35,827 nucleotides of DNA from Candidatus Colicola caccequi (GCA_018065205.1 JAGHTR010000066.1:1-35827); one strand, 5' to 3'. Positions 23,508 to 32,866 are shown, counted from the stretch's first letter. The notes: generated by a model from the sequence alone, not told the origin. Program-made: numbers and translations.

Positions 23508-24854
23508 ATGAAAGTCGTTAAATTTCTTTCAGTAGCAGCTTTGGCATTGATGCTGGCTGCATGTAACGGCCCTGCAGGAGAACTGGTGGGTGCTCAGAAA
23601 AACACAGATTTTAAGGAAGCCAATCCTTTCGGAATGGTGTTTATCAAAAAAGGCTCTTTTATGATGGGCGAAAATACGCAGTCTGCTATTTTCCATCAGC
23701 CGGACAATACCTTTATGGCAACGGTGGAGGCCTTCTGGATGGACGAAACAGAAATCACGAACAACGAGTATAAACAGTTTGTGTTCTGGGTTCGTGACTC
23801 TATTGCTTACACCCATTTGATTGAAGCCGGCTTGACCGACTATGCTATCCAACCTCGTAACGAGGAGTTTGATGAAGAGAATTATGCCATCAACTGGAAG
23901 AAGAAAATTCCTTGGACAAGTAAAGAGGAAGAAATTCGGGAAGCTTTAGAACCTATGTTTTATGCGGATGGTACCTTGCGTACGATTTCTATGTTTTACA
24001 ACTATTCATGGATGAACTACGACCAAGCTCAATTGCCTCAGAATAAGTTTGATGTGGCTAAGGGACGTTATCCGGAAAATGCGACCTCTCGTGTTGACTC
24101 TTTCTGGGTAGATGAGAACGGCTGGATTCAGGATAGTACCATCATTCGTCCGCTTCGCGAGCCAAAGGATTTGTTGACCAACAAGATTATCAATGTTTAT
24201 CCGGATACAATGGTTTGGATTCGTGATTTCCAATTCGCGTATAACGAGCCTATGTTGCACGGTTATTTCTCATATGCCGGTTATGCTGAATATCCTGTAG
24301 TAGGTGTTACTTGGGAGCAAGCTCACGCTTTCTGCCACTGGCGTACTAATTATTTCCGTAGTGCTAATAAAGAAGTTTCTCAATACTACCGTTTACCGAC
24401 CGAGTCTGAGTGGGAATACGCTGCTCGTGGTGGACGTAAGATGGCTATGTATCCTTGGGGTGGCAATTATGCTCGCGATGCCAAGGGTTGCTTCTTAGCT
24501 AACTTTAAGCCTTACCGTGGTTCATATAACGATGATACCGGATCTATGACGATGCGTGTAGCTCAATTCCGTCCAAACGACTTTGGTTTGTTTGATATGG
24601 CAGGTAACGTGGCAGAATGGACCTCTTCCAGTTTTAATGCAAGTTCTAATACTTACATTAGTGATATCAACCCGGACTTCCAATATATGGCTCGTAAGGA
24701 CGATAGCGATATGTTGAAGAAGAAAGTGATCCGTGGTGGTAGTTGGAAAGACATTTCTTATTATATGCAATGTGGCGTTCGTACGTACGAGTACCAATAC
24801 GAGAGCCGTCCATACATTGGATTCCGTTGCGTTCGTTCCTATATAGGAGACTAA
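23508..24854 (+). CDS. porK: T9SS lipoprotein PorK (GldK)
   Basis: PorK forms, with PorN, the large periplasmic ring of the T9SS. It has 448 residues. The signal peptide MKVVKFLSVAALALMLAAC ends in lipobox LAAC, with Cys19 as the anchor. The body is a formylglycine-generating-enzyme (FGE)-sulfatase-like domain: FVIKKGSFMMGENTQ-type opening, FWMDETEITNNEYKQFVFWVRD, VVGVTWEQAHAFCHWRT, YRLPTESEWEYAARGG, and GNVAEWTSSSFN to the end VIRGGSWKD...YIGFRCV. I chose the ATG at 23508; the longer frame (from 23451) overlaps porP and lacks a signal. It is 41 bases before porL. Confidence 0.95.
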   Translation: MKVVKFLSVAALALMLAACNGPAGELVGAQKNTDFKEANPFGMVFIKKGSFMMGENTQSAIFHQPDNTFMATVEAFWMDETEITNNEYKQFVFWVRDSIAYTHLIEAGLTDYAIQPRNEEFDEENYAINWKKKIPWTSKEEEIREALEPMFYADGTLRTISMFYNYSWMNYDQAQLPQNKFDVAKGRYPENATSRVDSFWVDENGWIQDSTIIRPLREPKDLLTNKIINVYPDTMVWIRDFQFAYNEPMLHGYFSYAGYAEYPVVGVTWEQAHAFCHWRTNYFRSANKEVSQYYRLPTESEWEYAARGGRKMAMYPWGGNYARDAKGCFLANFKPYRGSYNDDTGSMTMRVAQFRPNDFGLFDMAGNVAEWTSSSFNASSNTYISDINPDFQYMARKDDSDMLKKKVIRGGSWKDISYYMQCGVRTYEYQYESRPYIGFRCVRSYIGD

Positions 24855-24895
24855 TCTAAAATCAAATACTTGGTAAAAACAAAAAACTAACTAAT

Positions 24896-25849
24896 ATGGC
24901 AACTGTACAAAATCAAAATGCTTATTCAAGCTGGTATGAGTCTTTCGAAGGAAAGCAAGAAGGTAAATTCATGACGTGGTATCACTCCTACAAAGGAAAG
25001 AACGTTGTTAATATCGTTTATTCGTTAGGAGCATCTGTCGTTATTATTGGTGCGTTGTTTAAGATCATGCACTTCCCCGGAGCAGGTCCTGTGCTGATGT
25101 GCGGTATGATTACCGAGGCAATCTTGTTTATGATTGGTGTATTAGAGTCTCCTCACGAGGAATTCCACTGGGGTAACGTGTTCCCACAATTGATAGAATA
25201 TGGTTCTCCTGACGAGCGCGTTGCTCGTTCCAAGGAGCAACTTGGTATGGCTCCTCAAGTAGGAGGCAATGCCGGTGAGGCTCCGAAAGCAGGTGTTTCT
25301 CCACTTAGCGATGCTGAACTAAATGCATTGAAAGGTTCTTTAAATGATTTGGCTAAGACTGCCGGACAACTCTCTGAGTTAGGTAAATTGGCTACTTCTA
25401 CCAATAAGTTAGGCGAGAAAATGGATGCTGCCAGCGAAGCTGCTGCTAAATATGCAGAGAGCGCTAATGCTTTGGGTGACAAGGCTGCTTCTCTGAATGC
25501 TGCTTATACCACGATTGCTACGGACCTGCAGCAAGTAGCTACCGGCACGAAGGCTTATGAGAAAGAAGTTGGTGCTATGGGTCAAAAGTTGGCTTCGTTA
25601 AATTCCGTTTACGAGTTGCAATTAGCTGCTGTACAAGGTCAAGTGGAGGCTTATAAGGCTCAGGCTAACGCTGTAGCTGCCGCTACCAAGAATGTTGAGG
25701 CTGTCGGTGCTGACTTCCAAAAGATGCAAACTCTGGCTGCAGAATCACTCAAGAGTCAAGAGGCTTACGATGCAGCTCAAAAGAAATTAGCTCAACAAGT
25801 AGCTGATTTGAATAAGATTTATGGTAATATGTTAAATGCACTTGCATAA
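24896..25849 (+). CDS. porL: T9SS inner-membrane motor subunit PorL (GldL)
   Basis: PorL is the inner-membrane partner of PorM in the proton-driven T9SS motor. The 317-residue protein has a soluble N-terminus, then two helices: about 38-58 (NIVYSLGASVVIIGALFKIM) and about 64-83 (GPVLMCGMITEAILFMIGVL). Glu74 in the second helix and Lys56 and His59 at the end of the first are the charged residues that fit proton conduction in the family. The C-terminal about 200 residues are Ala-rich with heptad-like repeats (KLGEKMDAASEAAAKYAESANALGDKA), pointing to a long cytoplasmic coiled coil. It precedes porM by 55 bases. Confidence 0.93.
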   Translation: MATVQNQNAYSSWYESFEGKQEGKFMTWYHSYKGKNVVNIVYSLGASVVIIGALFKIMHFPGAGPVLMCGMITEAILFMIGVLESPHEEFHWGNVFPQLIEYGSPDERVARSKEQLGMAPQVGGNAGEAPKAGVSPLSDAELNALKGSLNDLAKTAGQLSELGKLATSTNKLGEKMDAASEAAAKYAESANALGDKAASLNAAYTTIATDLQQVATGTKAYEKEVGAMGQKLASLNSVYELQLAAVQGQVEAYKAQANAVAAATKNVEAVGADFQKMQTLAAESLKSQEAYDAAQKKLAQQVADLNKIYGNMLNALA

Positions 25850-25904
25850 GGCATTGCATCAATCTAAGTAATACTTTCAACTATTAACTTTAAAATCTAA
25901 AGAA

Positions 25905-27506
25905 ATGGGTGGAGCAAAAAACTGTCCGGAAACCCCGAGACAAAAAATGATTGGTATGATGTACTTGGTGTTGACCGCCATGTTGGCCTTGAATGTAAGT
26001 GCCGATATCATTAACGGTTTCACTAAACTGCGTCATTCTATGGAATCTTCTATTAAATCAACGGACGCTCGTACCGAAGATATAATGAAGATTTTCGAGG
26101 CTGCCTACAGCAAGGACGAAGGTGGCAGAAAGAAATATGGTGATTGGTGGATTATCGCTCAGACTAACAAAAAGATGAGTGATGACTTATATGATTACCT
26201 GGAGCATTTTAAATTGGATATTGTTAATATGGTGGATGGTGAGAACTACACCACGATGCCGGACGATATCAAGAATGGCTCTGAAACCAATAAACCTCAC
26301 CAATACGCGTTAAATATGAAGGACGCGAGCGGGCGTACGAACGCGGAGGAACTGCGCGCTCGTATGGACCTCTATCGTCAGTATATGTCCTCTGCCGATT
26401 CCGAGTGTCTCCAAAATAAGATGAAGGATGCTGCTTTCGCACATGAATGGGAGCAGAAAACAGCCATGGTGAATTCTTTGTTCTCTACCGGAACGGTTAC
26501 TAACCAAGAGGGTGAGACTATTCCTTGGGAGCAGTCTATCTTCGAGGAGATGCCTGCCGGTGCCGTTTTGGCATTGCTGACTAAGTATCAGAACGATATC
26601 CGTATGGTGGAGAATGACTTCTTGAATTTCTTTTACAAATCTGCCGGATCTTCTGACTTCGTGATTAACTCCGTACAGGCATTAATCTTGCCGGATAATG
26701 GTGAGTACATCATGCAAGGCGGTCACTATCGCGCACGCATCGTTTCGGCTGCTGTGGATACAACTAACCTGCCTATGGTGTATATCAATGGTAATGAATA
26801 CCCTGATGGTGTGTATGATTTGGTAGCAAACCAAATTGGTCAACACACCTATACCGGTTATATGCTGATGCCGGGTGATACAACTCACTATAACTTCAAG
26901 GGTCAATACACCGTTGGTGCTCCTTCTGCATCTATCTCCAATATCGATATGAACACAATCTATACCGGATATGAGAATAAGTTTAATATCTCCGTCCCCG
27001 GTATGGGTGGTGATAAGATTAAAGTATCGGCTACCGGAGCTACCGTTACTCAAAAGAATGGTTTGTATATCATTCTGCCTAGCGAGAGCAGCAAGACTGT
27101 TAAGATTTCTGTTCATGCTGAAGTAGATGGACGTACTGTTCTGATGGGTGCTAATGACTATAAGGTTAAACCGCTGCCTAAACCAAGTGCTTTCTTGCTA
27201 TCCGGTGCAGACACCTACGATGGTACCGAGCGTATTGGTATTAAGGCATTGAAGAGTGGTGATGCCCATCTGGAGGCAAGTTATGGCCCGGATGGTGTAT
27301 TGGATTTGCCTTTTACTATTGTTAGTTTCGAGATTTATGCCGGAGGTCGCTATCTGAAGGCACAAGGTAATAAGTTCAGCCGTGATATGATGACGGCTAT
27401 TGGTAAACTGCGTAGTGGTGATGTGCTCAATATCATGACTATTAAGTATCGTGAACCAAGTGGTAAGGTTAATACATTGCCGAACTTGACATTAGGTCTT
27501 AAATAA
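25905..27506 (+). CDS. porM: T9SS motor subunit PorM (GldM)
   Basis: PorM is the periplasmic rotor or stator arm of the T9SS motor. It has 533 residues, the usual length. The N-terminus MGGAKNCPETPRQKMIGMMYLVLTAMLALNVSADIINGF contains the one membrane helix (about 15-33) and the start that sits against PorL. The rest is periplasmic: a helical domain to about residue 220, then four Ig-like or beta-rich domains, with segments such as YIMQGGHYRARIVSAAVD and PKPSAFLLSGADTYDG. It transmits force from PorL to the PorKN ring. It is followed 22 bases later by porN. Confidence 0.94.
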   Translation: MGGAKNCPETPRQKMIGMMYLVLTAMLALNVSADIINGFTKLRHSMESSIKSTDARTEDIMKIFEAAYSKDEGGRKKYGDWWIIAQTNKKMSDDLYDYLEHFKLDIVNMVDGENYTTMPDDIKNGSETNKPHQYALNMKDASGRTNAEELRARMDLYRQYMSSADSECLQNKMKDAAFAHEWEQKTAMVNSLFSTGTVTNQEGETIPWEQSIFEEMPAGAVLALLTKYQNDIRMVENDFLNFFYKSAGSSDFVINSVQALILPDNGEYIMQGGHYRARIVSAAVDTTNLPMVYINGNEYPDGVYDLVANQIGQHTYTGYMLMPGDTTHYNFKGQYTVGAPSASISNIDMNTIYTGYENKFNISVPGMGGDKIKVSATGATVTQKNGLYIILPSESSKTVKISVHAEVDGRTVLMGANDYKVKPLPKPSAFLLSGADTYDGTERIGIKALKSGDAHLEASYGPDGVLDLPFTIVSFEIYAGGRYLKAQGNKFSRDMMTAIGKLRSGDVLNIMTIKYREPSGKVNTLPNLTLGLK

Positions 27507-27528
27507 TAGAAATACAAAACCAAGTGAT

Positions 27529-28452
27529 ATGAAAAAAATTAGTGCATTAGTGCTTTTGTTGAGTTTGGCTTTTATTAGCGCTCAAGCACAGCATCCGATT
27601 AATTCGTTCTTCGCTCCCGATGGTACTGTTCGTTTGGAGACGCAAGAGTTGACAGAAGCAGCAGATTCTGTGGTTACTATTCAACATCGTACTGAAGATG
27701 TAGTTTGGCGTCGTGATATCTATCGTATCATTGATATGCGTCAAAAACAGAACTACCAGTTGTATTTCCCCGTTGAGCCGGATGATCCGACGTACATGAG
27801 TCTTTATCGCTTAATCGTGGATGCCGTTCAAAATGGAATGACTATCTTCCGTCGTAGCGAGCGTGTGCTTAAACCCGTTCTGTCGATGGAGAATATTGTG
27901 CCTCGTAACGAAATTAAGGACCAATTTATGGTAGGTGGTATCGGTGAATTAGATCGTGAGGATGAGACATCTTATGTCCTCAATTACGATAGTATTGCTG
28001 ATACGTTCTCTTTCCAACCCTATAACTACAACACCTATGTGCGTAACCAACTTAAGTATTTGCTGTATGAAGTGATCTTCTTTGATAAATCAACTTCTCG
28101 TATGTACCGCAAAATCGTAGCCTTAGCTCCGCTACAACCGGACCAGGCATCGGGTGATGAAGAAAGCCCTGCTGAGTTTATGCGTACGTCGGTTAAGTTC
28201 TGGGTTCTGTATGACCAATTACGTCCCTACTTGGCTTCGCATTACCTGATTCCAAGCCAAAACGAGGCTAAGCGTGTAACGTTTGAGGAGTTCTTCGAAA
28301 AGCGTTTGTTCTCGTCTTACATCGTAGGTGAAGGTAATATCTACAATCGTATGATTTTGGATTATTGCCTCACAGAAAAAGATGCTAAGCAAGAGCAAGA
28401 TCGTATCGAATACGAACTGTTGACATTTGAGCAAGACCTCTGGGAATATTAA
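27529..28452 (+). CDS. porN: T9SS periplasmic ring protein PorN (GldN)
   Basis: PorN forms the periplasmic ring with lipoprotein PorK and contacts PorM. It has 307 residues. The signal peptide is MKKISALVLLLSLAFISAQAQ, cut near residue 21. The mature part includes the family features EDVVWRRDIYRIIDMRQKQNYQLYFP, GMTIFRRSERVLKPV, VRNQLKYLLYEVIFFDKSTSRMYRKIVALAPLQ and RVTFEEFFEKRLFSSYIVGEGNIYNRMI, all as expected for PorN/GldN. It closes the T9SS core operon. A strong hairpin follows nine bases later. Confidence 0.94.
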   Translation: MKKISALVLLLSLAFISAQAQHPINSFFAPDGTVRLETQELTEAADSVVTIQHRTEDVVWRRDIYRIIDMRQKQNYQLYFPVEPDDPTYMSLYRLIVDAVQNGMTIFRRSERVLKPVLSMENIVPRNEIKDQFMVGGIGELDREDETSYVLNYDSIADTFSFQPYNYNTYVRNQLKYLLYEVIFFDKSTSRMYRKIVALAPLQPDQASGDEESPAEFMRTSVKFWVLYDQLRPYLASHYLIPSQNEAKRVTFEEFFEKRLFSSYIVGEGNIYNRMILDYCLTEKDAKQEQDRIEYELLTFEQDLWEY

Positions 28453-28460
28453 TATTTATA

Positions 28461-28488
28461 GCAGGCAGGTCACGGACCTGCCTGCTTT
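28461..28488 (+). terminator. Terminator of the porPKLMN operon
   Basis: GCAGGCAGGTC (28461-28471) pairs with GACCTGCCTGC (28475-28485) over 11 bp around ACG, followed by TTTG. The T-run is short (three), so read-through into ftsX is possible. No promoter consensus was seen between it and ftsX. Confidence 0.7.
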
Positions 28489-28515
28489 GTCATACTAACG
28501 GCTCAGGTTATCATC

Positions 28516-29373
28516 GTGAAACATCGGTTTTTTAATATGTATCTCACCACCACCATCAGTATTTCGCTGGTGTTGTTTATGGTGGGTTTGGAAGCGGTGC
28601 TACTGCTATCTGCTCATCAAATACTAAAGCAGGTTAAGCAGAGTGTGACCGTTACGGTTGTATTGACCGAAAAAGCTTCTGAAACCGAGGTAACTCGGTT
28701 GCAGGACTTGTTGGAGACCGCACCTTACTGCCATGATGTAACCTTCGTGTCATCAGAACAGGCATTGCAGGAGCATATAACGCGTTTAGGAGAGGATCCG
28801 CAGAAGTTCTTGGGATACAACCCATTGAGCGCTTCGTTTGAGATGCACCTGAATGCATCCTATGCTCAAAAAGATAGTATAGAAGCGATTGCCGAACAAT
28901 TGGAGCAACTGCCATATATCGATAAGATTGAGCATCCACAGGAAGTGATAAGGATGTTAGACCTGCATGTGGGACAGTTCTCGGTGGTGCTATTGGCGAT
29001 TGCGTTGGTGCTACTATTTATATCGGTGGCTTTGATTGTTAATACGGTGCGTTTGCATGTGTATAGCAAGCGTTTCCTGATTAATACGATGCGTCTGGTA
29101 GGTGCTACCTCTTGGGTGATTCGTGCGCCTTTCGTACGCCGTAATGTGTTGATGGGCTTTGAGGCAGGATTAATTGCTATTGCCGTATTGGCCGGAGCGG
29201 TCTTCTATGCCCATGAACGATTAGGCGTATGGTTATTCGAACTCAATATGGTGAATATTGGTTTTGTGGTGCTATTGGTACTGTTGGGCGGACAGGTAAT
29301 CACTTTTATTGCATCGATGATTGCTACGGGCAAGTATATACGTATGAAAACAGATAAGATGTATGAAATATAA
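28516..29373 (+). CDS. ftsX: Cell-division ABC permease FtsX
   Basis: FtsX is the membrane half of the FtsEX complex that regulates peptidoglycan hydrolases at the septum. The 285-residue protein has a first helix at about 12-32 (TISISLVLFMVGLEAVLLLSA), then a periplasmic domain to about residue 150 with the usual VTVTVVLTEKASETEVTRL and FEMHLNASYAQKDSIEAIAEQLEQLPYIDKIEHPQEV. Three more helices complete the FtsX core (LLAIALVLLFISVALIVNTVRL, GLIAIAVLAGAVFYAHERL and the last one). The start is GTG at 28516; an ATG at 28537 is an alternative that would remove part of the N-tail. It overlaps the next gene by 11 bases. No ftsE is beside it. Confidence 0.92.
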   Translation: MKHRFFNMYLTTTISISLVLFMVGLEAVLLLSAHQILKQVKQSVTVTVVLTEKASETEVTRLQDLLETAPYCHDVTFVSSEQALQEHITRLGEDPQKFLGYNPLSASFEMHLNASYAQKDSIEAIAEQLEQLPYIDKIEHPQEVIRMLDLHVGQFSVVLLAIALVLLFISVALIVNTVRLHVYSKRFLINTMRLVGATSWVIRAPFVRRNVLMGFEAGLIAIAVLAGAVFYAHERLGVWLFELNMVNIGFVVLLVLLGGQVITFIASMIATGKYIRMKTDKMYEI

Positions 29374-29572
29374 TTTAGATAAGATTAACTTGATTTTAAT
29401 TGCCATTTCCATTGTAGTCATTATAGTCGGACTATGTTTAATGGGAGGTGAACCCAGTGGTGAACAGTATAACCCGGATATTTTCTCAACGCGTCGCATC
29501 ACGGTAGGTCCAATGATTTCATTGGCAGGGTTTGTATTAATGATTTTTGCTATCTTATTTAAGAAGAAATGA
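29363..29572 (+). CDS. DUF3098 small membrane protein
   Basis: This small 69-residue protein has two membrane helices: about 9-28 (NLILIAISIVVIIVGLCLMGG) and about 48-65 (VGPMISLAGFVLMIFAILF). Between them lies the family signature FSTRRITVGP. It matches DUF3098 of Bacteroidota, which I know as the gene between ftsX and uppP. The function is unknown. It overlaps ftsX by 11 bases and uppP by four (ATGA), so the three are coupled in translation. The position suggests a link to cell-wall or division work. Confidence 0.9.
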   Translation: MKYNLDKINLILIAISIVVIIVGLCLMGGEPSGEQYNPDIFSTRRITVGPMISLAGFVLMIFAILFKKK

Positions 29573-30372
29573 GTTGGTTTCAAGCACTTATACTTGGTAT
29601 CATCCAAGGATTAACAGAGTTTCTTCCTGTGTCCTCGTCAGGTCACCTTACCATTGGTCAAACGCTCTTAGGCGTTGAGTTCGCAGATGGAGATATGCTA
29701 TTTTTTGATGTGCTCGTACATGCTGCTACGGTATGCTCAACGCTGTTGGTGTTGTGGAAGGAAGTGGCGTGGATAATGAAAGGTACGTTTACTACACCCG
29801 CATGGAACGCCGAGAAACAGTATGCCGGTAAGATTATCCTATCGATGGTTCCTGTTTTTATTGTAGGTATGTTTTTTAAGGACCAAGTGGAGGCCATCTT
29901 CGGTCACGGCATCGTCGTAGTTGGTGTATGCTTGATACTGACCGCTTGTTTACTCACTTTTGCCCATTACGCTAAGCCTCGTACCAAAGAACAGATTGGC
30001 TGGTGGGATAGTTTGATTATAGGTATCGGACAAGCGTGTGCGGTACTGCCCGGACTCAGCCGCAGTGGAACGACGATTGCTACCGGACTGATTTTAGGTA
30101 ATAAGAAAGAACAAGTGGCGCAGTTCTCCTTTCTTATGGTCCTTGTGCCTATCCTGGGAGAGACGTTCCTCAATATATTGGATATCCTGCAAGGCGAAGT
30201 GGTAACGGGCCTCACATGGACGGTGATGTTGGTGGGGTTTGTGAGTGCCTTTGTGGTAGGCGCAGCCGCTTGTAAATGGATGATAGCCATTGTGAAACGA
30301 CAAAAACTAATCTATTTCGCGATATATTGCTTACTGATGGGTGGGTTTGCATTGTGTTATGGACTTTGTTGA
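29569..30372 (+). CDS. uppP: Undecaprenyl-diphosphatase
   Basis: This inner-membrane enzyme removes one phosphate from undecaprenyl diphosphate, so the lipid carrier can be reused in cell-wall synthesis; it also gives bacitracin resistance. The 267-residue protein has about eight helices. The two active-site signatures are present: GIIQGLTEFLPVSSSGHLTI (residues 10-29) with the essential Glu and Ser-Ser-Ser-Gly-His, and VLPGLSRSGTTIATGLILG with the catalytic Arg-Ser-Gly-Thr. Length is normal. It overlaps DUF3098 by four bases and truB by 14. Confidence 0.96.
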   Translation: MSWFQALILGIIQGLTEFLPVSSSGHLTIGQTLLGVEFADGDMLFFDVLVHAATVCSTLLVLWKEVAWIMKGTFTTPAWNAEKQYAGKIILSMVPVFIVGMFFKDQVEAIFGHGIVVVGVCLILTACLLTFAHYAKPRTKEQIGWWDSLIIGIGQACAVLPGLSRSGTTIATGLILGNKKEQVAQFSFLMVLVPILGETFLNILDILQGEVVTGLTWTVMLVGFVSAFVVGAAACKWMIAIVKRQKLIYFAIYCLLMGGFALCYGLC

Positions 30373-31048
30373 GGGGGAAATAATCGGTTTTGATAAACCA
30401 TATCGTTGGACATCCTTTGATGTGGTGGGTAAGTCGCGGTGGCTGTTGTGCCATAAGTTAGGCACTAAGAAACTGAAGGTCGGTCATACCGGCACCTTGG
30501 ATCCGTTAGCCACCGGTGTCGTAGTTGTTTGTACCGGCAAGAAAACTAAACTCATTGATGCTCTTCAGCAGCATATCAAGGAATATGTGGCTACCCTACA
30601 ATTAGGTGCTACAACGCCCAGTTATGACTTGGAAAAGCCCATTGACCGGACCTATCCGACCAATCATATAACGCGCGAGTTAATCGACCAAGTCATTCCT
30701 ACTTTCTTGGGCGAACAATGGCAAGTTCCACCAATCTTCTCGGCCGTTAAGGTGGATGGTAAGCGGGCGTATGAACTGGCGCGAAAAGGGCAGGAAGTGG
30801 AACTCAAACCTAAGTTGCTCAAGATAGATGAGATAGAGGTGCTATCCTTTGATCCGGCTTTGATGCAACTACAGATACGCGTGGTATGCTCCAAAGGAAC
30901 GTATATACGCGCTTTGGCTCGAGATATAGGCGAACGATTAGATAGTGGTGCCCATCTGATTGCGTTGCGTCGCATACGGGTAGGGGATATACGAGTGGAG
31001 GACTGCATCAGTTTTGAACAGTTTGAACAAATCATTAATCAGCAATAA
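30359..31048 (+). CDS. truB: tRNA pseudouridine-55 synthase
   Basis: TruB makes pseudouridine at position 55 in the T-loop of tRNAs. The 229-residue form is the short type without a PUA domain. Marks are GFDKPYRWTSFDVV at the start, KVGHTGTLDPLATGVV with the catalytic Asp48, TYDLE-like YDLEKPID, VPPIFSAVKVDGKRAYELARKG, and VVCSKGTYIRALARDIG. I chose the ATG at 30359; the frame upstream (ATG at 30341) extends into uppP and lacks family residues. The gene overlaps uppP by 14 bases, so translation may be coupled. queA follows after 15 bases, another tRNA-modifying enzyme. Confidence 0.96.
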   Translation: MDFVEGEIIGFDKPYRWTSFDVVGKSRWLLCHKLGTKKLKVGHTGTLDPLATGVVVVCTGKKTKLIDALQQHIKEYVATLQLGATTPSYDLEKPIDRTYPTNHITRELIDQVIPTFLGEQWQVPPIFSAVKVDGKRAYELARKGQEVELKPKLLKIDEIEVLSFDPALMQLQIRVVCSKGTYIRALARDIGERLDSGAHLIALRRIRVGDIRVEDCISFEQFEQIINQQ

Positions 31049-31063
31049 TAAAAAAATATCTAT

Positions 31064-32191
31064 ATGAATCATTTTGACCAATACAACATGAAGCTTAGTC
31101 AGTTCAAGTTCCGTCTGCCGGAAGAACTGATTGCCCAGTATCCTAGTCCTTATCGTGAAGATGCACGTTTGATGGTGCTGCATAGAAAAAGTGGCGAGAT
31201 TGAGCATAAATTAGTGCGTGATATGGTTGCTTACTTTGGTGAAGGCGATGTGTTTGTTTTCAATGATACTAAGGTGTTCCCCGCTCGTTTGTATGCCAAG
31301 AAAGAGAAGACGATGGCCAACATCGAGATTTTCTTGCTGCGCGAGTTGAACCATAACCTGCGTTACTGGGATGTGTTAGTGGATCCCGCTCGTAAGATTC
31401 GTATTGGTAATAAACTGTTCTTGGACGAAGATACAACTATCGTGGGTGAGGTGATCGATAATACTACCTCTCGCGGACGTACCATCCGTTTCCTTACGGA
31501 CTACGATAACTCTGAGTTCAAACAGTATTTGTATAGTTTAGGTAACATGCCATTGCCTAAGTATATCCGTCGTCCGATGGAAGAGGATACCAAGGTAGAG
31601 TTTGAAAAGGTCTTTCCCGATATGACGGTAGACGAGTTGGATGAGGAACGTTACCAAACCGTCTTTGCCGATAAGATAGGTGCCGTAGCTGCTCCTGCTG
31701 CCGGCTTGCACTTCTCCAAGCAGTTGCTTAAACGCTTAGAGATAGTAGGTGCTGAAATCGAGTTCGTCACTTCGCACATGTCGTTAGGTAATTTCCGCGC
31801 GATTGATGTGGAGGACCTCACTAAGCATAAGATGGAATCGGAGCAGTTTATGATTCCTCAAAAGACAGCAGACGCTATTACTAAGGCACATTCTAACCAA
31901 ACACGTGTTTGTGCCGTCGGCACCGAGGTCATGCGGGCAATGGAGCACGTGGCAGGCATAGATGGTCAGATTAAACCATACGATGGTTGGACCAATAAGT
32001 TCATCTTCCCGCCGTATGACTTCACGGTAGCCAATGCTTTCTTTGTTAATTTCTACTTCCCACAATCGCCCCAACTGCTGATGGTGGCTGCTTTTGGTGG
32101 ATTTGAGAACACCATGCGGGCTTATAATGAAGCCGTTGAGCAAGGCTATCGCTTTGGCGATTATGGTGATGCTATGCTCATTGTGGACTAA
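31064..32191 (+). CDS. queA: S-adenosylmethionine:tRNA ribosyltransferase-isomerase (queuosine pathway)
   Basis: QueA moves a ribosyl moiety from SAM to preQ1-tRNA, giving epoxyqueuosine in anticodons of Tyr, His, Asn and Asp tRNAs. The protein has 375 residues from the ATG at 31064. The family start MKLSQFKFRLPEELIAQYPSP appears from residue 9, so the ATG at 31088 (367 residues) is equally or more likely the true start. Marks include VFNDTKVFPARLYAKK, QTVFADKIGAVAAPAAGLHFSKQLL, VTSHMSLGNFRAI, and the C-terminal ANAFFVNFYFPQSPQLLMVAAFGGFENTMRAYNEAV. Its stop overlaps the ung start by one base. The rest of the pathway is not in the window. Confidence 0.95.
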   Translation: MNHFDQYNMKLSQFKFRLPEELIAQYPSPYREDARLMVLHRKSGEIEHKLVRDMVAYFGEGDVFVFNDTKVFPARLYAKKEKTMANIEIFLLRELNHNLRYWDVLVDPARKIRIGNKLFLDEDTTIVGEVIDNTTSRGRTIRFLTDYDNSEFKQYLYSLGNMPLPKYIRRPMEEDTKVEFEKVFPDMTVDELDEERYQTVFADKIGAVAAPAAGLHFSKQLLKRLEIVGAEIEFVTSHMSLGNFRAIDVEDLTKHKMESEQFMIPQKTADAITKAHSNQTRVCAVGTEVMRAMEHVAGIDGQIKPYDGWTNKFIFPPYDFTVANAFFVNFYFPQSPQLLMVAAFGGFENTMRAYNEAVEQGYRFGDYGDAMLIVD

Positions 32192-32856
32192 TGAATGTGC
32201 AGATAGAGGACAGCTGGAAACAAGTACTGCAACCGGAGTTTGATAAGCCGTACTTTGATATACTCACTTCTTTTGTGCGACGTGAGTATGCTACTAAGCA
32301 GTGTTTTCCTCCGGGTAACCTCATCTTCAATGCCTTTAACTCGTGCCCTTTTGACAGGGTGCGGGTTGTTATTATAGGTCAGGATCCCTATCACGATGTA
32401 GGACAGGCGCACGGACTATGTTTCTCGGTGAATGAAGGCATAACTATCCCGCCTTCGTTGGAGAATATCTATAAGGAATTGCACCGCGACTTAGGGCTGC
32501 CAATCCCCTCTTCCGGTAACCTGCAGCATTGGGCGGATCAAGGGGTGCTGCTACTCAATGCCACCCTTACCGTGGAAGCCCATCATCCCGGTAGTCATCA
32601 GAATAAAGGCTGGGAGGAACTGACCGATGCTGCTATCCAGGCTCTTAATACGCAGCGAGAACATATTGTTTATATGCTATGGGGCAGTTATGCTCAGCGT
32701 AAAGGGCAGTTCATAGACCGCCGTAAGAACCTCGTTCTAACCGCTCCGCACCCCAGTCCCCTTAGTGCCTATCGCGGCTTCATCGGATGCGGGCATTTCT
32801 CGGCGGCAAATGATTACCTCATCAAACACGGACAATCTCCGATTGTTTGGCTATAA
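32191..32856 (+). CDS. ung: Uracil-DNA glycosylase
   Basis: Ung removes uracil from DNA, the first step of base-excision repair. The 221-residue protein has the water-activating GQDPYHDVGQAHGLCFSV (GQDPYH 63-68, catalytic Asp65), then the NLQHWADQGVLLLNATLTVEA block with the Asn that reads uracil. LTAPHPSPLSAYRGF near the end has the catalytic His and the minor-groove loop. Length is the normal 220-230. It overlaps queA by one base (TAATG) and lies 10 bases before the chosen polA ATG, which agrees with a shared repair role. The last about 30 codons also lie in the frame upstream of polA, but that overlap is a shadow. Confidence 0.96.
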   Translation: MNVQIEDSWKQVLQPEFDKPYFDILTSFVRREYATKQCFPPGNLIFNAFNSCPFDRVRVVIIGQDPYHDVGQAHGLCFSVNEGITIPPSLENIYKELHRDLGLPIPSSGNLQHWADQGVLLLNATLTVEAHHPGSHQNKGWEELTDAAIQALNTQREHIVYMLWGSYAQRKGQFIDRRKNLVLTAPHPSPLSAYRGFIGCGHFSAANDYLIKHGQSPIVWL

Positions 32857-32866
32857 TCCTAATGAT

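Noticed and set aside
29272..30303. Antisense frames over DUF3098 and uppP
   Set aside because: No motif or start context; both sense genes are recognised.
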